Under the pieces are notes generated by a model. The model worked only from the letters and a program-made list of their open reading frames with translations. It searched no databases and was not told where the DNA came from. Source: Novosphingobium sp. NDB2Meth1 (GTDB taxonomy: Bacteria; Pseudomonadota; Alphaproteobacteria; Sphingomonadales; Sphingomonadaceae). Taken from it: a stretch of DNA of 64,000 bases. The stretch is from contig NZ_FPEH01000024.1 of assembly GCF_900117425.1 (NCBI RefSeq), positions 1-64,000 of the forward strand. Direction: 5' to 3'. Shown here piece after piece: positions 36,693 through 43,757 of the stretch; the stretch's first letter is position 1; every line of letters starts with the position of its first letter. A program made the translations under genes and the position numbers.

Positions 36693-36941
36693 TCAGCCCT
36701 GCAGCTTGGTCACGGCATCGATCAGCTGGCCGTAGGTCTCGATCTCGGCCTGCTGGTTCATGCTGATGATGATGTCGAATTCATCCTCGATGGCGGCCAC
36801 GAAATCCATGACCGTGAGGCTGTCCCACTCCAGATCGCCGGCGAACGAGGTGGTCTCGTCGATCGCGATGTCGTTCTTGTTGAACGGCTCGATCACTTCG
36901 GCAATGCGGGCGGCGGTGGCGGCGCGATCCATTTGTGTCAT
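36693..36941 (-). CDS. Acyl carrier protein for sphingolipid synthesis
   Basis: An 82-residue ACP. The 4'-phosphopantetheine Ser is in EWDSLTVMDFV (about residue 41), followed by acidic helix III (IEDEFDIIIS). It differs from a housekeeping ACP in the N-terminal MTQMDRAATAARIAEVIEPF. Immediately upstream of the serine palmitoyltransferase on the same strand, it likely delivers the fatty-acyl group to that enzyme, as ACP-linked SPTs do in other Proteobacteria. Confidence 0.88.
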   Translation of the reverse strand: MTQMDRAATAARIAEVIEPFNKNDIAIDETTSFAGDLEWDSLTVMDFVAAIEDEFDIIISMNQQAEIETYGQLIDAVTKLQG

Positions 36942-37033
36942 TCTCCAACTGTGAGGCGCCCTTGCCCCAAGAATAAGGCTGAAAAGCGGCCAGCGGCGTC
37001 GCTTGTCAAGCGGCTGGGCAATGTGTCACTTTC

Positions 37034-37642
37034 GTGAAGCCGTGCAGGGGGCGCGGTGTCTCGCACGGGAGAGCGAAACTGGCCGATCCGTCCACCAGCC
37101 CTGAACCGCAAAAGCCCACGCCTTCGCCGCTTTCGCCATCGGGCTATTCGAACCACGCGATCCACCTCGTTCGCACAGCGCAGGGCATCAATCTCACGCT
37201 CAGCCAGATGGCCGATTCCAAGGCTTCGATCCTGATGGGCGCGACTTTCGTGGTTTTCACGATCACCATGGGGCAGGCAAAGAACGGTCACCTGCCCGCC
37301 TCGCTGCTGGTGCTGGCCGCCTTTGCGTTTGCCTCGGCAATGTGCGCGGTCTTTGCGGTCCTGCCATCGATCGGCAGGCCGGGGCCGAGCGCGCGGCCGA
37401 ACAAGCTGTTTTTCGGTACCTTCACCGCTATGGACGAGGAGGAATGGACGCAAAGCGTGCTGGCCGATCTCAAGTCGGACGAGGGCACCTTCCGCCTCAT
37501 GCTCCACGACATGTACCAGAACGGTCAGGTCCTCCAGCACAAGAAGTACCGCTTTCTGGGCTATGCCTACCGCCTGTTCATGGCGGGGCTGACGCTGACA
37601 GTCGTGGTGTTCATCGGCGAGTATCTGATGGCGCGGGGTTAG
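37034..37642 (+). CDS. DUF5706-type membrane protein (Pycsar effector-like)
   Basis: About 200 residues. After a Pro-rich N-terminus, HLVRTAQGINLTLSQMADSKASILMGATFVVFTITMG is the typical start of DUF5706, with two adjacent hydrophobic segments (about 80-125) and a third near the C-terminus (LFMAGLTLTVVVFIGEY). DUF5706 occurs as the membrane effector of Pycsar anti-phage systems, but also alone. No cyclase gene is adjacent. A GTG at 37034 gives the longest form; there is no good ribosome site and the true start may be further in. It diverges from the ACP gene. Confidence 0.72.
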   Translation: MKPCRGRGVSHGRAKLADPSTSPEPQKPTPSPLSPSGYSNHAIHLVRTAQGINLTLSQMADSKASILMGATFVVFTITMGQAKNGHLPASLLVLAAFAFASAMCAVFAVLPSIGRPGPSARPNKLFFGTFTAMDEEEWTQSVLADLKSDEGTFRLMLHDMYQNGQVLQHKKYRFLGYAYRLFMAGLTLTVVVFIGEYLMARG

Positions 37643-37950
37643 TCATCGATCTCCCTTCGCCGCGCTGCAAGCGCCCGTGGAAGGTTCCGCGCCGTATGAA
37701 GCACGGCAAGCACCGATACGGCTTGCGCGTCGGCTGTGTATACGATGATGTAGGGGAGGCGGGAAACCGAATACTCTCTGGTTCCTTGAAGTCTGCCAGC
37801 ATGGCCTAGCCCGGGAAAACTTGTCAACCGCCTTGCAGCTTCTACGATGGCCCGTGCGACCGCCTCGGCAGCAACCCTGTCTTCGAGGGCGATGAACGTG
37901 ACGATATCGTCGAGGTCCCGTTTCGCAGCCTCGGCAAAGATCAACTGCAC
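37639..37950 (-). CDS. parE: ParE/RelE-family toxin
   Basis: A 103-residue type II toxin. It has the helix-rich N-terminus (LIFAEAAKRDLDDIVTFIALED), VEAARRLTSFPGLGHAGRL and the C-terminal strand segment YSVSRLPYIIVYTADAQAVSVLAVLHTARN typical of the ParE family. ParE toxins act on DNA gyrase; RelE relatives cleave mRNA, so the target is inferred from closer similarity to ParE. Its ATG follows directly on the antitoxin stop. Confidence 0.88.
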   Translation of the reverse strand: MQLIFAEAAKRDLDDIVTFIALEDRVAAEAVARAIVEAARRLTSFPGLGHAGRLQGTREYSVSRLPYIIVYTADAQAVSVLAVLHTARNLPRALAARRREIDD

Positions 37951-38208
37951 CTAGAGCTTCCAGCCGTGCTTCTCGCCAATTTCGCTGAAGACGTCTTCCG
38001 CCGGAATGACTCTTCCTGCGCGGAGATCGGCCAGGCCCGCTTCGATGCGCTCGATCTGCCAGGCGTTGCGCTCAAGATATTCTTCCAGTGCCTGACCCAC
38101 GAGGTAATTGCGCGAGCGGTCCATGGAAGCGGCCAGCGCGTCGATACGGGCGATCGTCTCCTTGCTCGTCCGCACGGTGATTGGCTCTGACGACTTGGCT
38201 GCAGGCAC
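37951..38208 (-). CDS. Ribbon-helix-helix antitoxin
   Basis: An 85-residue antitoxin. The GTG start at 38208 is preceded by AGGAG at a good spacing; the longer frame lacks one. The N-terminal EPITVRTSKETIARIDALAASMDRSRNYLVGQALEEYLE is an RHH (CopG-like) DNA-binding domain, and the C-terminal tail VIPAEDVFSEIGEKHGWKL binds and blocks the toxin. It is placed immediately upstream of the ParE-type gene and likely represses the pair. Confidence 0.88.
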   Translation of the reverse strand: MPAAKSSEPITVRTSKETIARIDALAASMDRSRNYLVGQALEEYLERNAWQIERIEAGLADLRAGRVIPAEDVFSEIGEKHGWKL

Positions 38209-38268
38209 CTGTAGTCTCCTGTAATCTCTAGCGCCTGTACCACAGTTCAAACAGCCGCTTAAGCCCCC

Positions 38269-38631
38269 TCACACCAGCGCCTTCACCGCCATCATGAACG
38301 GCCCGATCGATACGGGCTTGGCAAGATAGCCTTCCGCGCCCGCCTCGCGGATGCGTTCCTCGTCGCCCTTGCCGGCATAGGCAGTCACCGCCAGCACCGG
38401 GATCGCGCGCAGGGCGGGCTCGCCCTTGAGGGCTTCGATCAGTTCGAGGCCCGAGATATTGGGCAGCTGGATATCCATGATGATCAGATTCGGCACGAAT
38501 TCCCGTGCGCGAACAAGCACATCGCGGCCATCGGCGAGCGGCTCGACAGCGAACCCGCCAGCCTTGAGCACGTCGCAGAACAGCTTGCGATTGAGGTCGT
38601 TGTCCTCGACAACCAGTATTCTTTTTGCCAC
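38269..38631 (-). CDS. divK: Single-domain response regulator DivK
   Basis: A 120-residue CheY-like receiver with no output domain. ILVVEDNDLNRKLFCDVL gives the acidic pocket, LIIMDIQLPNISGLELIE the phospho-acceptor Asp, AVTAYAGKGDEERIREAGAEGYLAKPVS the conserved Thr and Lys. This last segment is nearly identical in type to DivK of Caulobacter, an essential cell-cycle regulator acting with DivJ/PleC. A DUF3572 gene diverges from it, an arrangement seen in other sphingomonads. Confidence 0.9.
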   Translation of the reverse strand: MAKRILVVEDNDLNRKLFCDVLKAGGFAVEPLADGRDVLVRAREFVPNLIIMDIQLPNISGLELIEALKGEPALRAIPVLAVTAYAGKGDEERIREAGAEGYLAKPVSIGPFMMAVKALV

Positions 38632-38686
38632 TGAGCCCCACTATCCTCACGCCGCCCACGGCTCTGCCTAGTCACCCCGAAAGGTC

Positions 38687-38959
38687 CTGACAATCGCCCG
38701 CGAAGTCCTCCCTACACCCGATCCTGCCGCCACCGCGCTGCAGGCGCTCGGCTGGGTGCTCGGTGATGGCGACCGGGCCGAACGGTTTCTTGCGCTGACC
38801 GGGCTCACCCCGGAGACCTTGCGCAGCGGTCTCGGCGACCCGGCGGTGCAGGGCGCAGTCCTCGAATTCCTCTGCGGGCATGAGGCAGATCTGATTGCGG
38901 CGGCTGAAGCGCTGGGCATGTCCCCGGCCGCGCTCGCCGCCACCCGGGAGAGATTGTGA
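38687..38959 (+). CDS. DUF3572 protein
   Basis: A small helical protein; the conserved part TALQALGWVLGDGDRAERFLALTGLTPETLRSGLGDPAVQGAVLEFL matches DUF3572. The family start lies before the GTG at 38756; the frame is open further back to a CTG at 38687, the only early candidate with a purine-rich stretch nearby, so the start is uncertain. Its TGA overlaps the ATG of the next gene, so the two are translationally coupled. Function unknown. Confidence 0.72.
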   Translation: MTIAREVLPTPDPAATALQALGWVLGDGDRAERFLALTGLTPETLRSGLGDPAVQGAVLEFLCGHEADLIAAAEALGMSPAALAATRERL

Positions 38960-39594
38960 TGACGAAACCGCTGGTGATCAGCGATTGCGACGAAGTGCTG
39001 CTGCACATGATCGTGCCCTACAAGGAATGGCTCGGCGAGCATCACGGCATCGATTTCGTGATGGAAGACAGCGATTTCAGCAAGGCCATGCGCTATGCCG
39101 GCAGCGGCGATCCGGTTCCGGGTCCGGAAATCTGGCGCCTGCTCGGCTTGTTCTTCGATACCGAAATGCACCGCCAGGGCGCGATTGCCGGCGCGGTCGA
39201 GGGCATCAACACACTTGCCGAACATGCCGACATCGTGATCCTGACGAACCTCACCGACGAACGCCGCGATGCCCGCGCACGCCAGCTTCAGGATGTCGGC
39301 ATCCACGCCCGTGTCTTCACCAACCAGGGCCCGAAAGGTCCGGCGCTCAAGGCGATTCTCGACGAATATCAGCCCAGCCGCGCGGTGTTTATCGATGATC
39401 TGCCGCAGCACCACGGGTCGGTGATGGAGATCGCACCGCACGTCAGCCGCCTGCACCTGTGCGGCGAGCCGATGATCGCGCGCCATATCGCTTGCGCCCA
39501 CGAGAAGGGCCACGCCCATGCCCGTATCGACCAGTGGGAGCATGCGCTGCCCTGGCTTATGGATCGCATTACCGGAGTAAACGACGATGAGTGA
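38959..39594 (+). CDS. HAD-superfamily hydrolase
   Basis: A 211-residue protein. HAD motif I is modified as VISDCDEVLL with two Asp residues in D-C-D-E order, motif II is VILTNLTDE with Thr, and FIDDLPQHHGSV is the metal-binding motif IV. The middle Lys motif GPKGPALKAIL is present, so it is probably active as a phosphatase. Substrate unknown. Coupled to the DUF3572 gene upstream and overlapping the RidA gene by eight bases. Confidence 0.82.
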   Translation: MTKPLVISDCDEVLLHMIVPYKEWLGEHHGIDFVMEDSDFSKAMRYAGSGDPVPGPEIWRLLGLFFDTEMHRQGAIAGAVEGINTLAEHADIVILTNLTDERRDARARQLQDVGIHARVFTNQGPKGPALKAILDEYQPSRAVFIDDLPQHHGSVMEIAPHVSRLHLCGEPMIARHIACAHEKGHAHARIDQWEHALPWLMDRITGVNDDE

Positions 39595-40051
39595 TACCGC
39601 CGCCAGACTTGCCGAACTCGGCATCACGCTGCCCACGCCTGCCGCACCCGTCGCGGCCTATGTACCGACCGTGGAGGCCGGCAGCTTCCTCTATGTCTCG
39701 GGGCAGGTCTCTTTCGTCGATGGCGAGCTGGTCAAGGGCCGGCTGGGCGAGAACGTCAGCCTCGAGGAAGGCGTGACCGCCGCGCGCGGCTGCGGCCTCA
39801 TGCTCCTCGCACAGGCGCAGGCCGCGCTTGGTTCGCTCGACCGCATCGCCCGCGTGGTCAAGCTCGGCGCGTTCATTTCCTCCACGCCCGATTTCACCGA
39901 CCAGCCCAAGGTCGCCAACGGCGCATCCGAACTGATGGTCGCGGTGTTCGGGGATGCGGGCAAGCACAGCCGCAGCGCGGTCGGCGTGCCGGTTCTTCCC
40001 CTTGGCTGCGCAGTGGAAATCGATGCTGTATTTGCTCTCCATCCTGCTTGA
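39587..40051 (+). CDS. RidA-family protein
   Basis: A 154-residue YjgF/RidA-family protein of the longer type. AAYVPTVEAGSFLYVSGQVSFVDGE, RLGENVSLEEGVTAARGCGLMLLAQAQAALGSLDRI and the C-terminal HSRSAVGVPVLPLGCAVEIDAVFALH are the family blocks. RidA hydrolyses reactive enamines and imines from PLP enzymes; the longer subgroup is less studied and lacks a clear Arg at the usual active position. Its end overlaps the next gene. Confidence 0.85.
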   Translation: MSDTAARLAELGITLPTPAAPVAAYVPTVEAGSFLYVSGQVSFVDGELVKGRLGENVSLEEGVTAARGCGLMLLAQAQAALGSLDRIARVVKLGAFISSTPDFTDQPKVANGASELMVAVFGDAGKHSRSAVGVPVLPLGCAVEIDAVFALHPA

Positions 40052-40814
40052 TCGCCTGCTCGCACCGCCCCCTCAAGCGGAGAAGGTGGCCTGGCTCAAG
40101 GGCGTGACCTATGCCCACCGCGGCCTTCATGGTCCCGGACTGCCGGAGAACGCGCTATCGGCCTTCGCCGCCGCGATCGAGGCGGGGTACGGCATCGAAT
40201 GCGATGTCCAGCGCAGCAGCGACGGGCAGGCGATGGTCTTCCACGATTGGGAGCTCGACCGCCTGACCGCCGAAACCGGCCTCGTCATCGAACGCAGCGC
40301 GGCCAAGCTCAGCCAGATCAAGCTCATCGGCAATGACGAGGACCTGATCCCGAGCTTGCGCGATCTGCTCGATCTCGTCGCGGGCCGTGTGCCCCTGCTG
40401 ATCGAGGTAAAGACGCGCCCCTCCACGCGCATCCCTGCCATCTGCCTCGCCGTGCGCCGCATGCTCGAAGGCTATCGCGGCCCGGTCGCGGTGATGAGCT
40501 TCGATCCGCGCGTCTCGCGCTGGTTCGCCCGGCACTCCAGCCACATCGTGCGCGGCCTCGTGATGATGGAGGAAGGCAGCCGCACGCTCTTCGCGCGCAC
40601 CCGCCGCCACATCGCGCTGTGGCAGGCCAAGCCTGACTTTCTGGCCTACGACATCACCGACATGCCCAGCCGCTTTGCGGGATCACAGCGCAAGCGCGGT
40701 TTCCCGGTGCTGACATGGACGGTCAACACGCCCGACCTCATGGACCGCGCCCTCAAGCACGGCGATGGCCCGATTGCCGAGGGGGCGGGGATCACGAGAG
40801 CCGCCCGCTCGTGA
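40023..40814 (+). CDS. Glycerophosphodiester phosphodiesterase
   Basis: A 263-residue enzyme that hydrolyses glycerophosphodiesters. The GDPD signature is AHRGLHGPGLPENALSAF with catalytic His, then GIECDVQRSSDGQAMVFHDWELDRLT for the metal-binding Glu/Asp and second His. The N-terminus MLYLLSILLDRLLAP may be a membrane or signal segment. The ATG at 40023 overlaps the RidA gene by 29 bases. The last Trp/Asn region FPVLTWTVNTPDLM is typical. Likely in phospholipid turnover. Confidence 0.88.
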   Translation: MLYLLSILLDRLLAPPPQAEKVAWLKGVTYAHRGLHGPGLPENALSAFAAAIEAGYGIECDVQRSSDGQAMVFHDWELDRLTAETGLVIERSAAKLSQIKLIGNDEDLIPSLRDLLDLVAGRVPLLIEVKTRPSTRIPAICLAVRRMLEGYRGPVAVMSFDPRVSRWFARHSSHIVRGLVMMEEGSRTLFARTRRHIALWQAKPDFLAYDITDMPSRFAGSQRKRGFPVLTWTVNTPDLMDRALKHGDGPIAEGAGITRAARS

Positions 40815-41941
40815 GCATCACCGCGCGCGTCCACCACGCTGTCGGCGAGATTCCCGCCGTCGAGTGGGACGCGCTTGCGGGCACAGGAAACCCATTCACC
40901 AGCCACGATTTCCTGACCCTGCTCGAGGAATCCGGCAGTGTGGGCGGCCGCAGCGGCTGGTCGCCCTTGCCCCTGGTGATCGAGGACGCCGCCGGGATCG
41001 CCGCCGCTGCGCTCCCGGCCTATCTCAAGGGCCACAGCCAGGGCGAATACGTGTTCGATCACAGCTGGGCCGATGCGTGGCACCGCGCTGGCGGGCAATA
41101 CTATCCCAAGCTCCAGATCAGCGTGCCCTTCACCCCGGCGACAGGTCCAAGACTGCTGACGGGCGAGCACCCCGCACTCGGCGTCCCCCTGCTGCGTGTC
41201 GCCGAACAGATTTGCGAGCAGAACGCGCTTTCCTCGGCCCACGCCACATTCATCGAACCCGCCCAGCTGCCGGTGTTTCAGGAAGCCGGCTGGCTGCTGC
41301 GCACCGACACCCAGTTCCACTGGGACAACGACGGCTATGCCAGTTTCGATGATTTCCTTGCCGCGCTGTCCTCGGAAAAGCGCAAGAACCTGCGCAAGGA
41401 GCGGGCCAAAGCGCAGGACGGCGTCGAGATTCGGCAACTCACCGGCGATGCCATCCGCCCCGAGCACTGGGATGCTTTCTGGCAATTCTATCAGGATACC
41501 GGCGCGCGCAAATGGGGTCGGCCCTACCTGACGCGCGAGGCCTTCACCCTGATGGGCGAGCGCATGGCCGACCGCATCCTGCTGGTCATGGCCTTCCTTG
41601 GCGAACGGCCCATCGCCGGCGCGCTCAACTTCATCGGCTCGGAAGCGCTCTACGGCCGGTATTGGGGGGCGATTGTCGACAAGCCCTTCCTGCATTTCGA
41701 ACTGTGCTATTATCAGGCGATCGACGCTGCCATCGCACTAGGGCTGAAGCGCGTGGAAGCAGGCGCCCAGGGCCAGCACAAGCTGGCGCGCGGCTACAAG
41801 CCGGTGCCGACATGGTCGGCGCACTATATCACCGACCCCAATTTCCGCAGCGCTGTCGCCGATTTCCTCGAACGCGAGCGGCAAGGTGTCGCGCAGGAAC
41901 AGCTGTGGCTGGGTGAACGCACGCCGTTCAGGAAGGGCTGA
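40811..41941 (+). CDS. GNAT-type N-acetyltransferase (DUF482/FemAB-like)
   Basis: A 376-residue protein with PF04339-type peptidogalycan-like acyltransferase features: NPFTSHDFLTLLEESGSVGG, LPAYLKGHSQGEYVFDHSWADAW and the repeated C-terminal core FLGERPIAGALNFIGSEALYGRYWG, FELCYYQAIDAAIALGLKRVEAGAQGQHKLARGY. The GTG start at 40811 overlaps the GDPD stop by four bases; the preceding 32 codons in frame belong to the GDPD gene. Substrate unknown; the family adds acyl or aminoacyl groups to cell-wall or amine substrates. Confidence 0.82.
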   Translation: MSITARVHHAVGEIPAVEWDALAGTGNPFTSHDFLTLLEESGSVGGRSGWSPLPLVIEDAAGIAAAALPAYLKGHSQGEYVFDHSWADAWHRAGGQYYPKLQISVPFTPATGPRLLTGEHPALGVPLLRVAEQICEQNALSSAHATFIEPAQLPVFQEAGWLLRTDTQFHWDNDGYASFDDFLAALSSEKRKNLRKERAKAQDGVEIRQLTGDAIRPEHWDAFWQFYQDTGARKWGRPYLTREAFTLMGERMADRILLVMAFLGERPIAGALNFIGSEALYGRYWGAIVDKPFLHFELCYYQAIDAAIALGLKRVEAGAQGQHKLARGYKPVPTWSAHYITDPNFRSAVADFLERERQGVAQEQLWLGERTPFRKG

Positions 41942-41991
41942 AATCTCTCAGATCCTCTCCATTTTTGCCGAAGGCACAAATGGGGAGGTGA

Positions 41992-42006
41992 CAGCCCGCA
42001 GGGCTG
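41992..42006. repeat. Short hairpin in intergenic region
   Basis: A perfect six-base stem (CAGCCC and GGGCTG) with a three-base loop, embedded in a GGAGGTGACAG...GACGGAGGGG context that I have the impression recurs in sphingomonad intergenic DNA. It lies between the convergent acetyltransferase and Sel1-like genes and could act as a bidirectional terminator. Confidence 0.4.
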
Positions 42007-42031
42007 ACGGAGGGGTAAATTCCGCGAACTC

Positions 42032-42382
42032 TCAAGCCGCCTGGCTGTCGCTCCGCATCATCCGCAGCCATTCGCGCGCGCGGCGCTGGGCTTCGGCGAT
42101 TTCGCGCGCGGTCATGTCGTCCGACACTTCGGCGCGGCAGGTCGCGGCTTCCTCATGCCCGCCGACGGCGGCAAGGTTGAACCACTTGTGCGCCTCGATC
42201 AGATCGCAGGGCGCGCCGTGGCTGCCGGTCGAGAAGGCGACGCCAAGGTCGAACAGCGCGTCCATGTCGCCGGCTGCTGCGGCAGCAAGGCAGGTCGCGA
42301 CGAGCGAGTCGGTGGCAGCGCAGTCCATCGCGCCTTCGGATGCTTCGGTCTCGGAAACCAGCTTGATCCACGTCTGAGCCAT
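42032..42382 (-). CDS. Sel1-repeat-like small protein
   Basis: About 116 residues from the ATG at 42382, which has AGGGG seven bases upstream; an ATG at 42388 would add two. The core AAAAAGDMDALFDLGVAFSTGSHGAPCDLIEAHKWFNLAAVGGHEEA is one full Sel1 (TPR-like) repeat with the typical DLIEAHKWFNLAA helix. The C-terminus is a helix rich in Arg and Ala. Sel1 proteins mediate protein interactions; no partner is suggested by context. Confidence 0.78.
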   Translation of the reverse strand: MAQTWIKLVSETEASEGAMDCAATDSLVATCLAAAAAGDMDALFDLGVAFSTGSHGAPCDLIEAHKWFNLAAVGGHEEAATCRAEVSDDMTAREIAEAQRRAREWLRMMRSDSQAA

Positions 42383-42445
42383 AACCATTCCCCTGTCCCC
42401 CCGTGCCGCAATTCCAGCTTGGCCGGGCAAGGACAAAGTCAACAA

Positions 42446-42643
42446 TCTTGGTCAACAATTGGTTAACGCCGAAAAAAAGAGCCTAGGTAAGGGGGCTGGG
42501 TACAACTTCGCCGGGCTCCGGAGGAAAACCTTGTACGGTTTCCGTGACTTGCCTATAGGCCCGCCAACCGGGAGCCGCGGGCGTTCCAGTTGCGGACGTC
42601 ACGGCGGCCGATGGTCGCAAAAGCACGTGCTTGGAGGGCCGTA
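42446..42643 (+). promoter_or_regulatory. Leader region of the DksA-type gene
   Basis: About 200 bases without a gene, upstream of the DksA-type start. It holds an imperfect hairpin around 42531-42552 (GGAAAACC with loop TTGTAC and GGTTTCC) and several GC-rich complementary stretches, so the mRNA leader may be structured. No known riboswitch was recognised. GGAGG seven bases before the ATG at 42644 decides the start. Confidence 0.35.
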
Positions 42644-43102
42644 ATGGCTGGTGTGTTGGGTGACGAAATCGACGTTCTGGCCAAGGCACGCCGGGCCATG
42701 CCCAGCGATTATCTCCCGTCAGATGACGAACCCTATATGGGCGAGGCCCAGCAGGACTATTTCCGCCGCCTGCTGCTCGAATGGAAGAAGTCGATCCTGT
42801 CCGCCTCGGCCGGCACGCTTTCCGCGCTGCAGGACGGCCCGATCCGCGAGCCTGACCTCAACGACCGCGCTTCGAGCGAGACCGAATGGGGCATCGAGCT
42901 GCGCACGCGTGATCGCCAGCGCAAGCTGATCGCCAAGATCGATGCCGCGATGCGCCGGATCGATGAAGGCGAATATGGTTACTGCGAAGTCACGGGTGAA
43001 CCGATCGGGCTAGGCCGTCTGATCGCCCGTCCTATCGCCACCATGACCGTCGAAGCGCAGGAAGCCCACGAGCGTCGCGAGAAAATCTCCCGCGATATGT
43101 AA
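42644..43102 (+). CDS. dksA: DksA/TraR-family transcription factor, zinc cysteines mostly lost
   Basis: A 152-residue DksA. The coiled-coil tip carries the DxxDxA motif (DLNDRAS) needed to act in the RNA polymerase secondary channel. In the zinc-finger region only the first cysteine remains (YGYCEVTGEPIGLGRLIARP), the other three positions are Thr, Thr-Met or Ala-type residues (ATMTVEAQE). Zinc-less DksA proteins are known in Alphaproteobacteria and function with ppGpp. Start at 42644 chosen from the ribosome site. Confidence 0.9.
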   Translation: MAGVLGDEIDVLAKARRAMPSDYLPSDDEPYMGEAQQDYFRRLLLEWKKSILSASAGTLSALQDGPIREPDLNDRASSETEWGIELRTRDRQRKLIAKIDAAMRRIDEGEYGYCEVTGEPIGLGRLIARPIATMTVEAQEAHERREKISRDM

Positions 43103-43296
43103 GGTTCGGCGCGGGGAAACGCTTCGGCAGCAGAGTGTCCCGCTCCGGTACAGCCTAAGCAAAAACACCTTAACGCCGCGCCGAATTAAGGTTCCGTTAG
43201 CCACCCTCGCTTAGCAATCCGCGAGAAAGTTCTGCGACTTTCTTCGTGGCGTTCAGTGCGGCTCAGCGCACTGTTCGTGGGGGCCTTCTTTGGCAG

Positions 43297-43677
43297 ATGA
43301 GACGGAATCCGGGCGTGACTGAACTCGATCATCGGCAGGTAGGGCGAGACAGCCTGTTTCTCATGGCGGACGTGCGTCTCGCCGGGGCGGGCGACGAGCA
43401 CCGTGTCAAGGTTCGCAACCTTTCGGGCGGCGGCATGATGGCCGAAGGCCACGTCAAGGTTACCCGCGGCGCCAAGCTCGAAATCAATCTGCGCAATATC
43501 GGCTGGGTCGAAGGTGTCGTTGCCTGGATTCAGGAAAACCGCTTCGGCATCGCCTTCCTCGAGGAGATCGATCCCAAGCTCGCGCGGGAGCCGATCGCGA
43601 TCCAGCCTGATTCCACGCCGCGCTTCGTCAAGCCCGTGATCGCCACGATCGATCCGGCGCGCATCCGCAAGATCTAG
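43297..43677 (+). CDS. PilZ-domain protein
   Basis: A 126-residue single-domain protein. The cyclic-di-GMP-binding RxxxR motif appears in HRQVGRDS and the second motif in VRNLSGGGMMAEG, consistent with binding. Later strands include LEINLRNIGWVEGVVAWIQENRFGIAFLEEIDP. The start is uncertain: ATG at 43297 or a GTG at 43315 that removes six residues. Likely a c-di-GMP receptor affecting surface or motility functions. Free-standing gene. Confidence 0.85.
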   Translation: MRRNPGVTELDHRQVGRDSLFLMADVRLAGAGDEHRVKVRNLSGGGMMAEGHVKVTRGAKLEINLRNIGWVEGVVAWIQENRFGIAFLEEIDPKLAREPIAIQPDSTPRFVKPVIATIDPARIRKI

Positions 43678-43757
43678 AAAGAATTCTGATGATTCCCGGG
43701 GGCATGCCGCCCTTCCGGCGCTGACCCACGCGGTCCCCTGTGCTAGCACCACAAACA

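Noticed and set aside
37034..37642. A complete Pycsar anti-phage operon
   Set aside because: Only the DUF5706-type effector-like protein is present; no cyclase gene lies next to it.
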